Source of the DNA: Laetiporus sulphureus 93-53
Lineage: Eukaryota; Basidiomycota; Agaricomycetes; Polyporales; Laetiporaceae
Direction: 5' to 3'
Assembly: GCF_001632365.1 (NCBI RefSeq)
Contig: NW_024468558.1
Location: forward strand, 1 to 27,004
DNA length: 27,004 nucleotides
Position 1 is the stretch's first letter. Every line of letters starts with the position of its first letter. This document shows, one piece after another, positions 1 through 10,201 of this stretch. The notes below the pieces were generated by a model. It worked only from the letters and a program-made list of their open reading frames with translations, searched no databases and had not been told where the DNA came from. The position numbers were made by a program, and so were the translations under genes.

Positions 1-937
1 CACTGAGCTCACCAGCTCCTTCATATATCTCTCACCCTTTCCTGCATCTGCCACATCGACCAGTAAGTCAACAGGCTCTTGCACCACATAGGGTTCAGGG
101 GGATTCCTTTGGGATCAGGGGGATCAGGGCGGCACGTTCCACGTGACTGTCCCTTTTTTAGTCTTTTTGATCTCTTGTCCGGTGTTACCGTGACAAGGGA
201 GGTAATGTAGGATACAGCGAGTATGTACGAGCTTATCTAAAGACGTGCGCATAAGAAGTGCAGCACTCAAAGATATATAGCGAGTACCGAGCGCATGTCC
301 TATTCGAAGAGTCGAGAAGGATTCGCGAAGCAATTAGGATCACATGTCCAAAGACGAGCGTGAGCAAGTCAAGGATGATTCAAGCAGCGCCAAAGGATCA
401 CATTTTCAAACCTTCCATTTTTCAACTTTTGCCTACATAGCATGCCAACCTAAAGGGCAATTGAGAGACCATTGCCAACAAGTATGAACAGCGTTGGGGA
501 ACACATCTACTTGCATACAACAATGCAAACATGGCAGCTATTCTATATAAAATCCTAAAAAGACATAGGCAACCTTTTGGGCACAAGACACAATCTTTGA
601 AACAGCCCTCTGACCAAGGGCATCCTATCATTTGGCAGCTTTGAGCATCATCATGGATCTGGGCAAGTCAACCAAAACTGCGCCACTATGGCAGCTATAA
701 GCGCCAACACAATGATGTCATTCATGATCACGATCGATCAGAAAGTCTATCTCAGCTCAAATCACAGATCAACCATGATCACGATCGATCAAATCAATTA
801 AATGACGTCATACTCAGACATGTGACTAGGGACATCACGCCACCTTCCAACGCCACATGATTACATCAGCATAGATTATGTAATAAAGAACACATACTGG
901 TCAAGATTCGAACCTGGTACTTCACCGCCTCCATGGC
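1..937. other. Gene-free repeat-derived DNA
   Basis: No convincing gene is seen; the short ORFs here have no recognisable motif. At 195-205 a purine-rich tract is followed at 206 by TGTAGGATAC, which resembles a polypurine tract plus LTR start, so 1-205 could be the tail of a retroelement lying mostly outside the window (weak). An exact 18-bp repeat occurs at 723-740 and 774-791, containing two GATC sites. The phrase GGCAGCTTTGAG near 633 recurs at about 1131 and 2561, which links this stretch to the repeat family further right. Confidence 0.45.
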
Positions 938-1182
938 ATAGTGGCAAGCAGCATGGGGGCAAGCAAGTGGTCGATTACAACCGACGACCACGTTCGATAA
1001 CCGGTGAAGCCCTCGATTGGAACCAGTATCCGGAGTAATACTGAATGGCCGTGGCAGGGCCTTAAATGTCTCTTTTTACAAGTCATGCATTTTGAACGAC
1101 CTTGGCATGTCATTAAACTGTTCACATTTTGGCAGCTTTGAGCGCCACGAATGACCAAGTGCATGTCTTTAAACTGCAAGCC
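938..1182 (+). repeat. Direct repeat copy 1, possibly SINE-like
   Basis: About 245 bp that recurs imperfectly at 2365-2612. The most conserved core (about 1003-1083) runs from GGTGAAGCCC through CAGTATCCGGAGT and GGCCGTGGCAGGGCC to CTCTTTTTACAA. The copy begins with TGGCATAGTGG, which fits a pol III A-box pattern, and about 47 nt later has GTTCGATAACC, which resembles a B box. Just upstream on the minus strand, 904-920 reads GGTTCGAATCTTGACC, a good T-arm-like sequence. A tRNA-derived SINE head is possible, but no full tRNA fold is seen. Confidence 0.5.
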
Positions 1183-1639
1183 CTTTTGCACACCATCTTG
1201 AGCAACAGCAGCCAATAGCAATGTCTGTGACATCAGATAACTAGGACCAAGAACTGTTAGCCCCACAAGTGCACTATTTACCTGAGCAAGTCATTAAACT
1301 GCATCACCCCTTTTTGCTGCTAGCAAAGTCCTAAAATGCCATCTACACATCCTGCCATTCCACCCTGGAAGTCAGAACCTGAAGCGAGGGTACTATTTAC
1401 CTTAGCATTTATTCAGTTCATCCAGAGTCTGAACCTTGAAGCGAGGATAGTGTCACAGTATTAAGTGGCACCTTTCTTTCTGCACCAATAAAGTCATCAT
1501 TCGGCAACCACAAGTGGTTATTCAGACGCCAACCTTCATATTGGTCTCACAAAGTGGATACTTAGACAAACAGCACAATACCACCACATACATCGCGGAT
1601 ATGACTGTGTCTACCACATGACCACCAAGCGCCCATGAT

Positions 1640-2330
1640 TCAGCCACCCAGTCACGTGACACTGGCCACTTGCCCTATTTGAAACTTATCAGGTGTTGGT
1701 CACGTGACACCAGGCCACTTGCCCAGAATGGAACTCTTTGGCCCACAATAGGCTTACTCGTGCTCATTGGACCATCAAGCTAGCAAGCACCCAATTCGCT
1801 GCTCAAATAGCAGCACCAACTACATGGCTGCCAAATAGTAGCACCAGCATTAGAATATGCGCTATGGCAGAACCCCCATTGGTCACTCAATAAGTGGCAC
1901 CACTTCAGCCACTCAAATAGTGGCACCACCTTCAGGCAATTATCTCATTGGGTAAAGTAGGATTACCTTGGCATATCCACGGCCTTTATAGATAGTTGCT
2001 ATAGCGAAGTCCAGAACCATTACTGGTTTTGACAATATGTTCACATGTAGACAGGACAGGACCCCAGTAAGTACACCATAGTTAGGGTACCCAGGGTCCA
2101 CCACTACATGTATATAAGCACATGAGGATCTAAGGGAAGATCTTAGATTCATTATCCTATTGTATGCGGCCTAAACAGCCAATTCACCCCCTAGTTGTGA
2201 GCATAAGGCTAAGGGCCCTTTGAGCCCCATTTCCAGACTGCATACCACTGCGCGCATCCTCAGCCTAGCCCTTGTGGCAGGCTTTTTATGTGGGATCATT
2301 TGTGCAGGTCACAAAAGCAGACTTGCCCTT
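1640..2330 (+). repeat. Probable solo or remnant gypsy-type LTR
   Basis: This stretch has the same ordered landmarks as the promoter region of the gypsy element at the right end of the window. GTCACGTGAC palindromes lie at 1651-1660 and 1699-1708, GGGTACCCAGGGTCC at 2085-2099, and a TATATAAG box at 2111-2118. In the right-hand element the matching landmarks are at 21962-21971, 22308-22322 and 22332-22339 with similar spacing. The boundaries are estimates; no terminal repeats or TSD could be fixed. Confidence 0.45.
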
Positions 2331-2364
2331 AATTGGGTTAAGTGCTTTGGTGCTTTGTGACACC

Positions 2365-2612
2365 CCCATGGCACAGTGAAAGCATCCATGGAGGCACGAC
2401 AAGAACATGTGAATTCGACAAGGACCGACGACAGTGTTCGACAACTGGTGAAGCCCAGTATCCGGAGTGATACTGAAGGGCCGTGGCAGGGCCTTAAATG
2501 TCTCTTTTTACAAATCATGCATTTACACGACCTTGGCACGTCGTTAAACTGTTCAATTTTTGGCAGCTTTGAGTGCCATGAATGACCTAGCGCAAGTCAT
2601 TAAACTGCAAGC
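2365..2612 (+). repeat. Direct repeat copy 2, possibly SINE-like
   Basis: Second copy of the repeat at 938-1182, same orientation and about 1.4 kb away. It keeps the CAGTATCCGGAGT...GGCCGTGGCAGGGCC...CTCTTTTTACAA core and the following CCTTGGCANGTC-TTAAACTG motif. The A-box-like sequence is TGGCACAGTGA and the B-box-like sequence is GTTCGACAACT. Both are weaker than in copy 1, suggesting decay. Confidence 0.5.
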
Positions 2613-2781
2613 ACCTTGACCTGAAGCAAGTCTTTAAACTGCATCAAATGGCAATCACCATGATGATTAGCCAGTTCACTTTATTATGCCTGGTTTATAC
2701 CTTGTCATAGTATCTTATGATGTTTGTTGATGACCATAGTTCTGGTGGCCCATGCTCATACTCATCTAAGATATATTGTGA

Positions 2782-2907
2782 ACACAGGGCAAACACTGTC
2801 CTTGAAACAACACTTTTGTTTCTAAATGACCTGAGCAAGTCCATTTAAACTGCATCAACACAGGGCAAAACATTTGTCCTTGAAACAAAAACACTTGTTT
2901 CTAAAAA
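2782..2907 (+). repeat. Imperfect tandem duplication
   Basis: Two related units lie head to tail at 2782-2826 and 2858-2907. Each reads ACACAGGGCAAA, then TGTCCTTGAAACA, then ACACTT..GTTTCTAAA. Between them is a copy of the GAGCAAGTC..TTTAAACTGCATCA motif that is scattered through 1100-2860. No coding capacity is evident. Confidence 0.6.
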
Positions 2908-3066
2908 CATTCCAAACTCTGGAGGCTTGTATGCTTGCTTCCTCATTTCTTCATGTCAACAAACCCACAGGAATGACTTGTTCATGAAACTCGTCAATAG
3001 TTCATAGAAACTATAGTACACACAATGATGTGATACATACTGTGATTATCTCGATTAAGAGAGGGT

Positions 3067-3475
3067 GTTGAAGGAATAATATATTCCAAGTAATCTACGA
3101 AGATCACAATATGAAGAAGGGTATGGAAGGGCATTGTCCAATAGTATAATCCATAGAGATGGTACGATGAGACATTAGCCAATCACGATATTCATGAAGT
3201 ATCGTACGATAGAGAGTAAATATGCCGTTGGCCAGTACACACAGCCACAGGTCATGTGTTAGATACTGTAGTATTACTCATCTATGTAGATAGACATGGC
3301 TGTAGATACCAGAGGTCCTAGACCCGGTATATGGGGTCTTTACCCACATGTATATATACCAGGTAGCTACACCAGAATCTATAGTGACTTCTCCACTGAG
3401 AGACTCGACCCCTTAACTGGGAGTCTTGTAGCCTTGCCCACTAAGTCCTCATTGCATAGTGTCAAGCCTGTGCCT
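3067..3475 (+). repeat. Copia-type LTR remnant
   Basis: A purine tract (GATTAAGAGAGGG) ends at 3066 and is followed by TGTTGAAGG, the usual look of a copia polypurine tract meeting an LTR start. Inside lies a TATATATACC box near 3350-3360, downstream of CCCGGTATATGGGGTC. The phrase TCGTACGATAGAG near 3201 is shared with the LTR-like sequence at about 4120, so the two are probably related. The 3' end is approximate; no primer binding site is visible before the gag fragment. Confidence 0.45.
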
Positions 3476-3503
3476 GCTGCTGGTAGCACACAGCTTATTT
3501 GTC

Positions 3504-3986
3504 ATGATGAAGGGCCCCGACGAGGCGATGCCAGCGTGGATCGGGCAGATGAAGAAAATGGCCACAGATCTGGAATACGCCAGGGTAAAAGTAGAAGAAG
3601 AGGACATGGTGTTGGGACTCACCATGGGCCTTGGAAAACACTACGACCAGCTCGTAGTCACGCTCGACTTGATCCCACCCAAACAGCTCACCGTCGCAAA
3701 CGTTACAGCAAGACTTCTGAACGAGGAGACCCACCAGAAGGATACGGAGGATGACCGAGATGCGGTGGCCATGATGGCTAAGGCTGGGAAAGGGAAGTGG
3801 AAGGTGGCTGCAGGGGGCGAGAAGCGTAAGTGCTTCAAGTGTGGAGGAATAGGGCACGTACGGAAGGACTGCCCGACCAAGTCAGATGATGGCAAGGATG
3901 ACTCGGATGACGAGGAAGGGAAGCCGGATGACAAGGGTGCGAAGGCCAAGGTGGCGTATACTGACGGCCACATTTGCCTATTCTGA
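3504..3986 (+). pseudogene. Copia gag fragment (C-terminal half)
   Basis: About 160 codons matching the second half of a Ty1/copia gag (UBN2-type capsid). An acidic, leucine-rich stretch with LGLTMGL and YDQLVVTLD is followed by RLLNEE, a basic linker and a CCHC zinc knuckle (CFKCGGIGHVRKDC), then an Asp/Lys-rich tail and a TGA stop. The N-terminal half of gag is missing: homology begins at MMKGPDEAMPAW, only about 30 nt after the LTR-like sequence. No protease, integrase or reverse transcriptase follows; instead a purine tract and an LTR-like start come within 30 nt. It is a collapsed, non-autonomous relic. Confidence 0.75.
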
Positions 3987-4002
3987 CAGCTTGATGACGG
4001 CG

Positions 4003-4210
4003 ATCGAGGGGGCGTGTTGGAAGGAGAGTGCGCGCGGCACTCAGGTACGCTCTTGTTGCAAGCGGGGAGAAGTGGCCGGTCGGACGGTCGGAGCGACATG
4101 CCCTAGCAACGAGTGGGTGTCGTACGATAGAGTCCGACCATGGCATTAGTCAATAAATAATGGACCGAGAAGATGTACATACCTCAGTAGTTTACTATGT
4201 CTAAACGACT
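4003..4210 (+). repeat. Polypurine tract and start of a copia LTR
   Basis: GATCGAGGGGGCG is followed directly by TGTTGGAAGG at 4014, the standard junction between a copia internal region and its 3' LTR. The LTR-like sequence continues with TCGTACGATAGAG near 4120 and is lost where the opposite-strand copia fragment begins (about 4211-4260). The gag fragment upstream therefore abuts its own 3' LTR, implying deletion of all pol sequence. Confidence 0.5.
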
Positions 4211-5395
4211 CTAACGAGATCCCTGGACAACGGACTCATCTTTGCTGTGCTTAGACCGGGAAACTCCGAGATCAGTTCCATTGTCGAAATGCACTTTGCG
4301 GAGCTTCTGGCCGGTCTGATGCTCAGCCATGCAGTGGAAGACCTGGAAGCATCGCAGAGTGTCCTCCTTGGTCTTGTTAGCCAGAGGATAGACGGTCGTG
4401 AATGACGATGCACCGTCATCAATCGTCATCAGGTATCGTGCGCCGCCTAGCGAGGACACCGGAAACGGTCCCATGAGATCGACGTAAACATGCTCCAAGA
4501 GTTGCGTCTCGACCGCGGAAGGATAGAATGGGGCACGGGCCTGTTTGCCTTTGATGCAATCTTCGCAACGACCAACTGGTTTACTGCCATTCACGACCAT
4601 TCCGGTAACCAGTGCGCTCTTCTTCATCTCCTCTACAGTCCACTCACTGACATGTCCCAGACGACAATGCCACATCATCGCATCTGCAGCGGAGTTCAGC
4701 CCGGGCATGGCCAATGTGTGAGGATCATAAGTGAGTAAGGCACGAGGGAGTTGGGGTAGGATCTGCAGATCGACCTTCTCAAGCACAACCTCGTATAGGT
4801 CCCCAGGAGTAAGCGTGCCGATAATGATTGGCCGTGACAATGGACCACGAATGGTCAACTTGCCATGCTCCCTCGAGTATGTACATCCAGCCCGGTCAAG
4901 CCGTGACATGGAAATGAGGTTTGCTGCTAGTTCAGATGCATGGATCGTGTTCTGGAACGTCATGACGGATGTCCTTCCATCAATAACGACCTGCACCACG
5001 ACATTCCCGACCTCTATAACATGGAAGGAGGAGCCTTTCTTCGCACCATTGCCCAGTGTTGGAGCGAGCAGCATGTATTCAGAAAAATAGGCTCGGTCCG
5101 TAAAATAATGATGCGTAGCTCCTGTGTCAGTGAAAGCAAAGAATCGAGATAATTTGCCATCCACAGTAGATGAAACCAGATTGGTGACGTTAGCACTGAT
5201 GAGAAATATATGATAATCGTAGCTGGATGTCATCGGAGTGTCTTCCTCGATGCCATAGTCAGATGCCGTGACAGTTGTTAGATGCGCCTGCAGGACGGCG
5301 ATGCTGGAGGATGCCTTGCTAGCGAGAGCGCACTCGGCCGGGGACCCCTTCTTCGGATGCGGAAGTGTCTTCCAAGTCACAGGTTGCTGCCCTGG
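4211..5395 (-). pseudogene. Copia protease and truncated integrase (Copia-2 pol)
   Basis: Minus-strand continuation of the gag at 5396-5929, in the same frame, separated only by a TGA. In order: an aspartic protease motif (FTDTGATHHY, active D in DTGA), a GAG-pre-integrase region, an HHCC zinc-binding motif (HCRLGH ... CEDCIKGK), and the first catalytic aspartate of the integrase core in YVDLMGPF. The second aspartate is probably in HFDNGTDL, after which similarity stops near 4260. The catalytic glutamate, reverse transcriptase and RNase H are absent. There is no AUG at the head of this stretch, as expected for part of a gag-pol polyprotein. Not functional. Confidence 0.8.
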
Positions 5396-5929
5396 TCATC
5401 CCCCTCCCTCACAGTAACAATCGGCCTTCTGGTGTCCACACCATCCACACCATTCACAAATAATGTTGGCCCTCGCACGTGTCATGAACGCGCTCGTAGT
5501 GCCGAGTAATGGCACTGCGCTCCCGCCCATTGGGGTGCCACCTGACTGTATGTGCTCGCTCTCGAACACAGCAAGGATAGAATCCATGACAATCTCGGGG
5601 TCAGTCTGGAGCAGCAGCAAGGTGGTGACTAACTTAATGGAGGAGAGAGCCTTCATCGAGTGACAGATGATGATGGCAAATCGTGCGTCGGTAATCGAGG
5701 ACCCGAGATCACGAGCAGTGCGTAGATGATGCCGCAATTCAGTAAAGTGGTCCTGGAGGTCCGTCCCTTCAGCCCAAATGCACGCCTTGAGGTAATCCTC
5801 AGCGTTCGTCATCGTCAGCTCATTTTTGCGCTCCCTCTTCACCACCAACGCCTCCCACACCTCGCGAGCTGTCTTCCCGTCCTGGATGATGCCTGTCCCA
5901 ATGAAATCAATGATGTTCAGCGAGATGAT
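5396..5929 (-). pseudogene. Copia gag, 5' truncated (Copia-2 gag)
   Basis: Encodes the middle and end of a copia gag. A capsid-like region with GKTAREVWEALV and a DLQDHFTELRHHLR segment is followed by a CCHC knuckle (CEWCGWCGHQKADC). The first 60-80 residues typical of the family are missing because the sequence runs into the left terminal inverted repeat of the hAT element at 5930. The open frame continuing to 6025 translates hAT terminus, not gag. It ends in TGA at 5398-5396; the same frame resumes at once with PGQQPVTWK, so this stop most simply derives from a CGA codon in a once continuous gag-pol. Confidence 0.75.
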
Positions 5930-6100
5930 TAGTGTTATTCGCGGCTGGGCTTCTGAGCCCAAGCCCGGCCAAGCCTGACCCGGCCCAGCCACTAAAAGCC
6001 CAGCCCAAGCCCACCATGAGCCCAATGAGAGGGCCCGGCTTTTGCTTCAGCAGGCCTGAGCCCGGCCGTACAAGCCCGCGGCTTTGGGCATATTTGCCAA
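5930..6100. repeat. hAT left terminus with subterminal motif array
   Basis: Begins with the 11-bp terminal inverted repeat and continues with GC-rich words (GGCTGGGC, GAGCCCAAGCCCGGCC, CCCGGCCCAGCC, GGGCCCGGC) in both orientations. It mirrors the array at the right end. Probable transposase recognition region; this is inferred from position and repetition. Confidence 0.7.
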
Positions 6101-6616
6101 TGTCCTGAAATGAAAAGTACGCACGTGTGCTGGACGTCAACTCAGCGAATTGTATAACTGTTTCATAATCGCGCCATCGCTGTCGTTCTAGATGCCTCCC
6201 CACACCGCTCTCCCACATCTTCTGATGTTTCCCCAGTCAGCAGCCGACAGTCAGCGACCAGCGCACTCGTCGCCAAGCCCAGGTGGGATCTCAGATCTGA
6301 AGCTCTAGCCACCACTTCAGTCAAGATGCAATGCGGTTTGCGAGAGGTAAGCATCCTCTACACAACTCAGGTTCCATCTGTGCCACGTCATATCACCATT
6401 TTGTATATTCAGATGGATAGCTGGTGCCATGAACACAGACAGCAAGGTCAGTTTTATTGAATTTCACTATATAGCTGGGCAACTCACCCTGAAACTTGGA
6501 TAGCTAGGGCTTTGCACGGAAAAATAGGGCCCTAGAAGCAGCCCTTAAATTTTGGTGTGTCCTCTTCACCACGTCACCACTGCTCGAGATTCCCCCCTTA
6601 TCTTTAGGCCTTCAAC

Positions 6617-9600
6617 ATGGGTGACGAAGTCGCACTCGCAGACAAAGTATCTGCATCACTGCTACAAAAACGCGTGCCAAAACCCAGCGCTCGACTCACA
6701 GATGAGAACAATGCTGAAAGACACACCATTATAGGTATCGTTCACCCTCACTCTCCAAGACCAACAGCAGCGGTGATTGAAGTTGAGGGGGATGATGATG
6801 AAGATCAGGAGATTCGGCCACCTAAACGAAAGAAAGGATCAGGTAAGTACATATTGCATGATTCAGCAGCTGACACTTATCATTGTACTGCAGACGACAT
6901 ATTCGATAATGCTAGCGAGAAGGATCAGGATGTCTACAATTCTGAAGGCCACCTGAAAGATCTTGCCCACATTGTGGAGCCGAGTGAGAAGAAGACAAGA
7001 CTCAAAGAGACCGCTGATATACAGGCATTTTTTGATGACCCTCGAGAACGTTGTCATCCTTCCAAACCAGACAAGCAGCAGCGCGTTCATGATTGTCGGC
7101 TTTGCAAGTAAGTTTTAATGTGTTATTATAACTGCTTTTGTTGATATGATTTGACTCGTTATTGCAGGAAAACGCGTATTGGCGAGCACACCATCATTGC
7201 AGATGTGACAACACTGCGACGGCACTTGCAGTGTCACCATAAGGTATGCTCATTCCGCTGATTTTGTGCCTTTATTAATGGCACATATAGCACAGATACT
7301 ACAAGTGGTGCCAGAAAGAAGCTTTCGAATCGAAGCTTCCGGACGACGTAACAGCCCGAAAGGCAAACATTGTCGAAGGCTATAAGACACAGGGCACATT
7401 AGATGGACGCGTTCAGATGGGAAATGCTGTCGAACGTGTCCTTCCATATTCCGATGATGCGTTCCAGGCTGTCACAATACAATGGCTTGTGGAGACAGAT
7501 CAGGTGAGCTGTTCAAAAGAACAGGTTTGATTCGACTTACTGATGAAGTTTACTAGCCCATCAGTGCCCTCGAACACCCAGCATTCGAGAAGATGATCCA
7601 ACTTGCCTCACGTGCCAAGGGCGTCATCAAGATCTCTAGACGATCCACCACACGGCGTGAAATCATCAATTTATTTCATCAATACTTACGTGACTTGAAG
7701 CGGTGTCTGACGGTATGTATATCCTTACTGCGTAGACCCTTTTGACCTACATTGATGCCTCAGGGACCGACTGTATCTGGCAAGATATCACTTACCTGCG
7801 ATGCTTGGCAAGCAAGCAACATCGATGGCTATTTCGCTGTAACTGCCCACTGGATCGAGGAGAAGGTGTCAAGTGCATGGACGTTAGAGGGCACACTCAT
7901 CGGTTTCGTGCAGATGAATCACTCACATCACGGTAAACGTCTCGGTCAAGCATTATATAAGGTCGCCAAACACGTTGGGATAGAAGAAAGAGTGAGTGCT
8001 AATCTAATACTATGCGAAATCATGTGTGCCTTGATGACGAGCCTTCATTGACTTGCAGATATTCATGGTGACATGCGACAATGCGAGCCCCAACTTAACG
8101 ATGATGAGAGAATTCGCCAGGGTCATCAACAAAGAACATCACATAGATTTTGATGCAGACCAGCGGCGCGTCGGGTATGTATCCGTATTGTTGATGCAAA
8201 AGCTTCGAGCCACTACTGATTACATTTATCCTACAGATGCCTCGTCCATATCATAAACTTAGCTACTCAAGCAGTGATAGCTGTGCAAAGTAAATCTCCT
8301 CACTATGATCCTCACCAGCCCGACGTGCACTTACCAGATATGAACGCACTTGTGCATGATGAAGTCGGACTTATTCGTGCTATATCGGTCAAGGTAGGCA
8401 CGAATAAAGCAGCCAGGCTGAGCGTTCACCGTCCAGTGTAATACTGATTGTCATCACACAGGAACGCTCTTCAAGTCAGCGCAAGCAGCGCTTTCATGAT
8501 ATTCAAGTGACAGCCGGCGCTGTCTTCAATGACATCAAGACTCTTACAGTCGATATGAAGGTCCGTTGGTCATTGACGTACATGATGTTAAATCGTGCCT
8601 ACAGTCTTCGCACGGCAGGTTTTTAATATAGACTTCTGTGTGTGCCTTCATAGCTGACTGAAGACATGCCTTTACAGCATGTCGAGAAGTTCATTACGGA
8701 AATCTCTCATGCTGCCAAGGATCGCGCAACCTCAGCAAAATTGTACTCACTGTTGCTCAGCGCTGAAGAATGGAATCGCGTCAAGAAGTTTCAGCGCATT
8801 CTACAGGTACGTTCAGCACCCTCACTGTGATATTTAGACTTTGCATGACCATCCATCCATGTCAGAGTGCGGACGCTTGCCAACAGCGTTTCTCATCCGA
8901 GCATGAACCTGCACTACATCTCGCCTTACCTGCGCTTGAAGATTTGCACGCGTGCTGGACGGAGCGACTTCAAAACGACCAGTATGAGTATTTCGAAGCC
9001 GGATTACAGTCAGGGCTTGACAAGATTAGCAAGTATTATGACAAGACAGGCGACAACGACGTATATGTATTCTCAATCAGTACGTACATTTGCGACTTAC
9101 ATGAATCAAATGAGTACTGACATATAGCCCTAGTCTTAAACCCTCGTATACGATTCTCATTCTTTGAGAGGAGCTGGCCAAAGTCTCTGCGTGATGAAGC
9201 CATGTTGCTTATCAGGCGAATTGTAAGTCACTCCTTATTTCGTATGTTACTAGCCACTAACGAAGTCATGCTAGTACAAGGAGAGGTATGCCAATGTCTG
9301 CGGCGCTGCCAACCCTGCCAACGAAGCAATGTCGCTTAAGACGAAGTCTATTCGACGCATGGGCTCCATGCTTGCTGACCTGTCCTCTGATGAGGAAACT
9401 CATGCCATGCCATCTAGAGGTGCGAGCCAGACTGTCATAGATCCAGGACAGGAGTGGGAGAAGGAGTTCAATAAGTATGTAATGCTCGATGATGATATTC
9501 CAGAGACGGTCTCTACGGTGCATTGGTGGGGGGTACGTACTACATATTTTTGTATGGAAGGCCTTCTGCTGATCTCCACTTACGCAATGGTGCAGCTCAA

Positions 9601-9931
9601 TGCACACTGCTTCCCTATATGGGCTTCGCTTGCACGTGATTATCTTGCAATTATGGCAACCTCGGTCTCAAGTGAACGGGCCTTCTCTAGCGCAGGCATC
9701 ACGATTACTAAACGACGAAACTGGTTGAAGGGCGACATTGTTGAGGCCCTCCAGGCACTCAAATGTGCGTACCGTAAGAACCTGTTTTTTCATGATGTTG
9801 GGCCTTCGTCTTTCACGGAGGAGGAGTTAGAAGCTGCTGAAGAGAACTATGAACCCTCACGCAATGATATTGATGAAAATCTGGTGCTAGACCTGGATTC
9901 TGATGTAGAAGACGATGATGTTGATGTGTAG
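6617..9931 (+). pseudogene. hAT transposase, 14 exons, probable frame lesion
   Basis: DDE transposase that would cut and paste the enclosing element. Exons inferred from GT-AG sites and phase: 6617-6842, 6894-7107, 7168-7243, 7291-7503, 7557-7712, 7764-7991, 8059-8174, 8237-8393, 8462-about 8618, 8654-8806, 8866-9079, 9128-9222, 9275-9532, 9596-9931; introns 47-68 nt apart from the damaged one. Product about 860 residues. Exons 2-3 form a BED zinc finger (CRLC ... HLQCHH). Catalytic motifs: CDAW in exon 6 (first Asp), TCDNASPN in exon 7 (second Asp), SSERAFSSAG in exon 14 (Glu), within a hAT C-terminal dimerisation region (HWWG, LARDYLAIMATS). The tail is acidic. All phases agree except between exons 9 and 10, where the frame cannot be joined without losing the conserved RW..TYMML motif or meeting a stop. 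Start chosen at the first ATG in frame. Confidence 0.8.
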
Positions 9932-10002
9932 ATCACTCAATTAGATTCATATTCTTTCTATGAAGTACAAAAATGCATTTCTGCGAGTGTCTATATAACA
10001 AG

Positions 10003-10143
10003 CCCGAGGCTGAGCCCAAGCCCGACCTGAGCCTGACCCGGCCCTCCAGTGAAGGCCCGGCTTGCAAAATATGCAAGCCCAAGCCCCCTCAAGCTGAGCC
10101 CGGCCCTGGGCTTTCAAGCCTAACCTGGCCCTGAACAACACTA
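10003..10143. repeat. hAT right terminus with subterminal motif array
   Basis: GC-rich array of GCCCGGCC, AAGCCC, GAGCCCGGCC and GGGCTT words ending in the inverted repeat GAACAACACTA. It matches the left terminus in word composition and inverted orientation. It lies about 70 bp beyond the transposase stop codon and 58 bp from the end of the minus-strand DUF6533 gene. Confidence 0.7.
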
Positions 10144-10201
10144 GGTGCTACTACCGAGACGCATCGCTCTGTACCTACACGCTGATCATGTGTCCGTGCT
10201 G

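Larger units (their letters stand above)
5930..10143 (+). mobile_element. hAT-family DNA transposon
   Basis: Bounded by 11-bp terminal inverted repeats: TAGTGTTATTC at 5930-5940 and the complement of TAGTGTTGTTC at 10133-10143 (one mismatch). TAG-starting termini are usual for hAT. Subterminal regions at about 5941-6100 and 10003-10132 are dense in GCCCGGCC, AAGCCC and GGGCTG words on both strands, as expected for transposase-binding arrays. It encloses a single multi-exon transposase gene. The 8 bp outside each end (GAGATGAT left, GGTGCTAC right) do not match, so the expected 8-bp target duplication is absent; see findings. Length about 4.2 kb, within the family's usual range. Confidence 0.85.

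Noticed and set aside
904..970. A complete tRNA gene
   Set aside because: Only a T-arm-like sequence pairs; no matching acceptor and anticodon arms could be folded.
1..3066. CRISPR-like array of spaced repeats
   Set aside because: The repeats are degenerate, irregularly spaced and in eukaryotic transposon-rich DNA; no cas genes.
3641..4149. Overlapping minus-strand and alternative plus-strand ORFs of 87-152 codons
   Set aside because: Composition follows from the gag fragment and GC-rich DNA in other frames; there are no family motifs, and the gag frame has the clear zinc knuckle.
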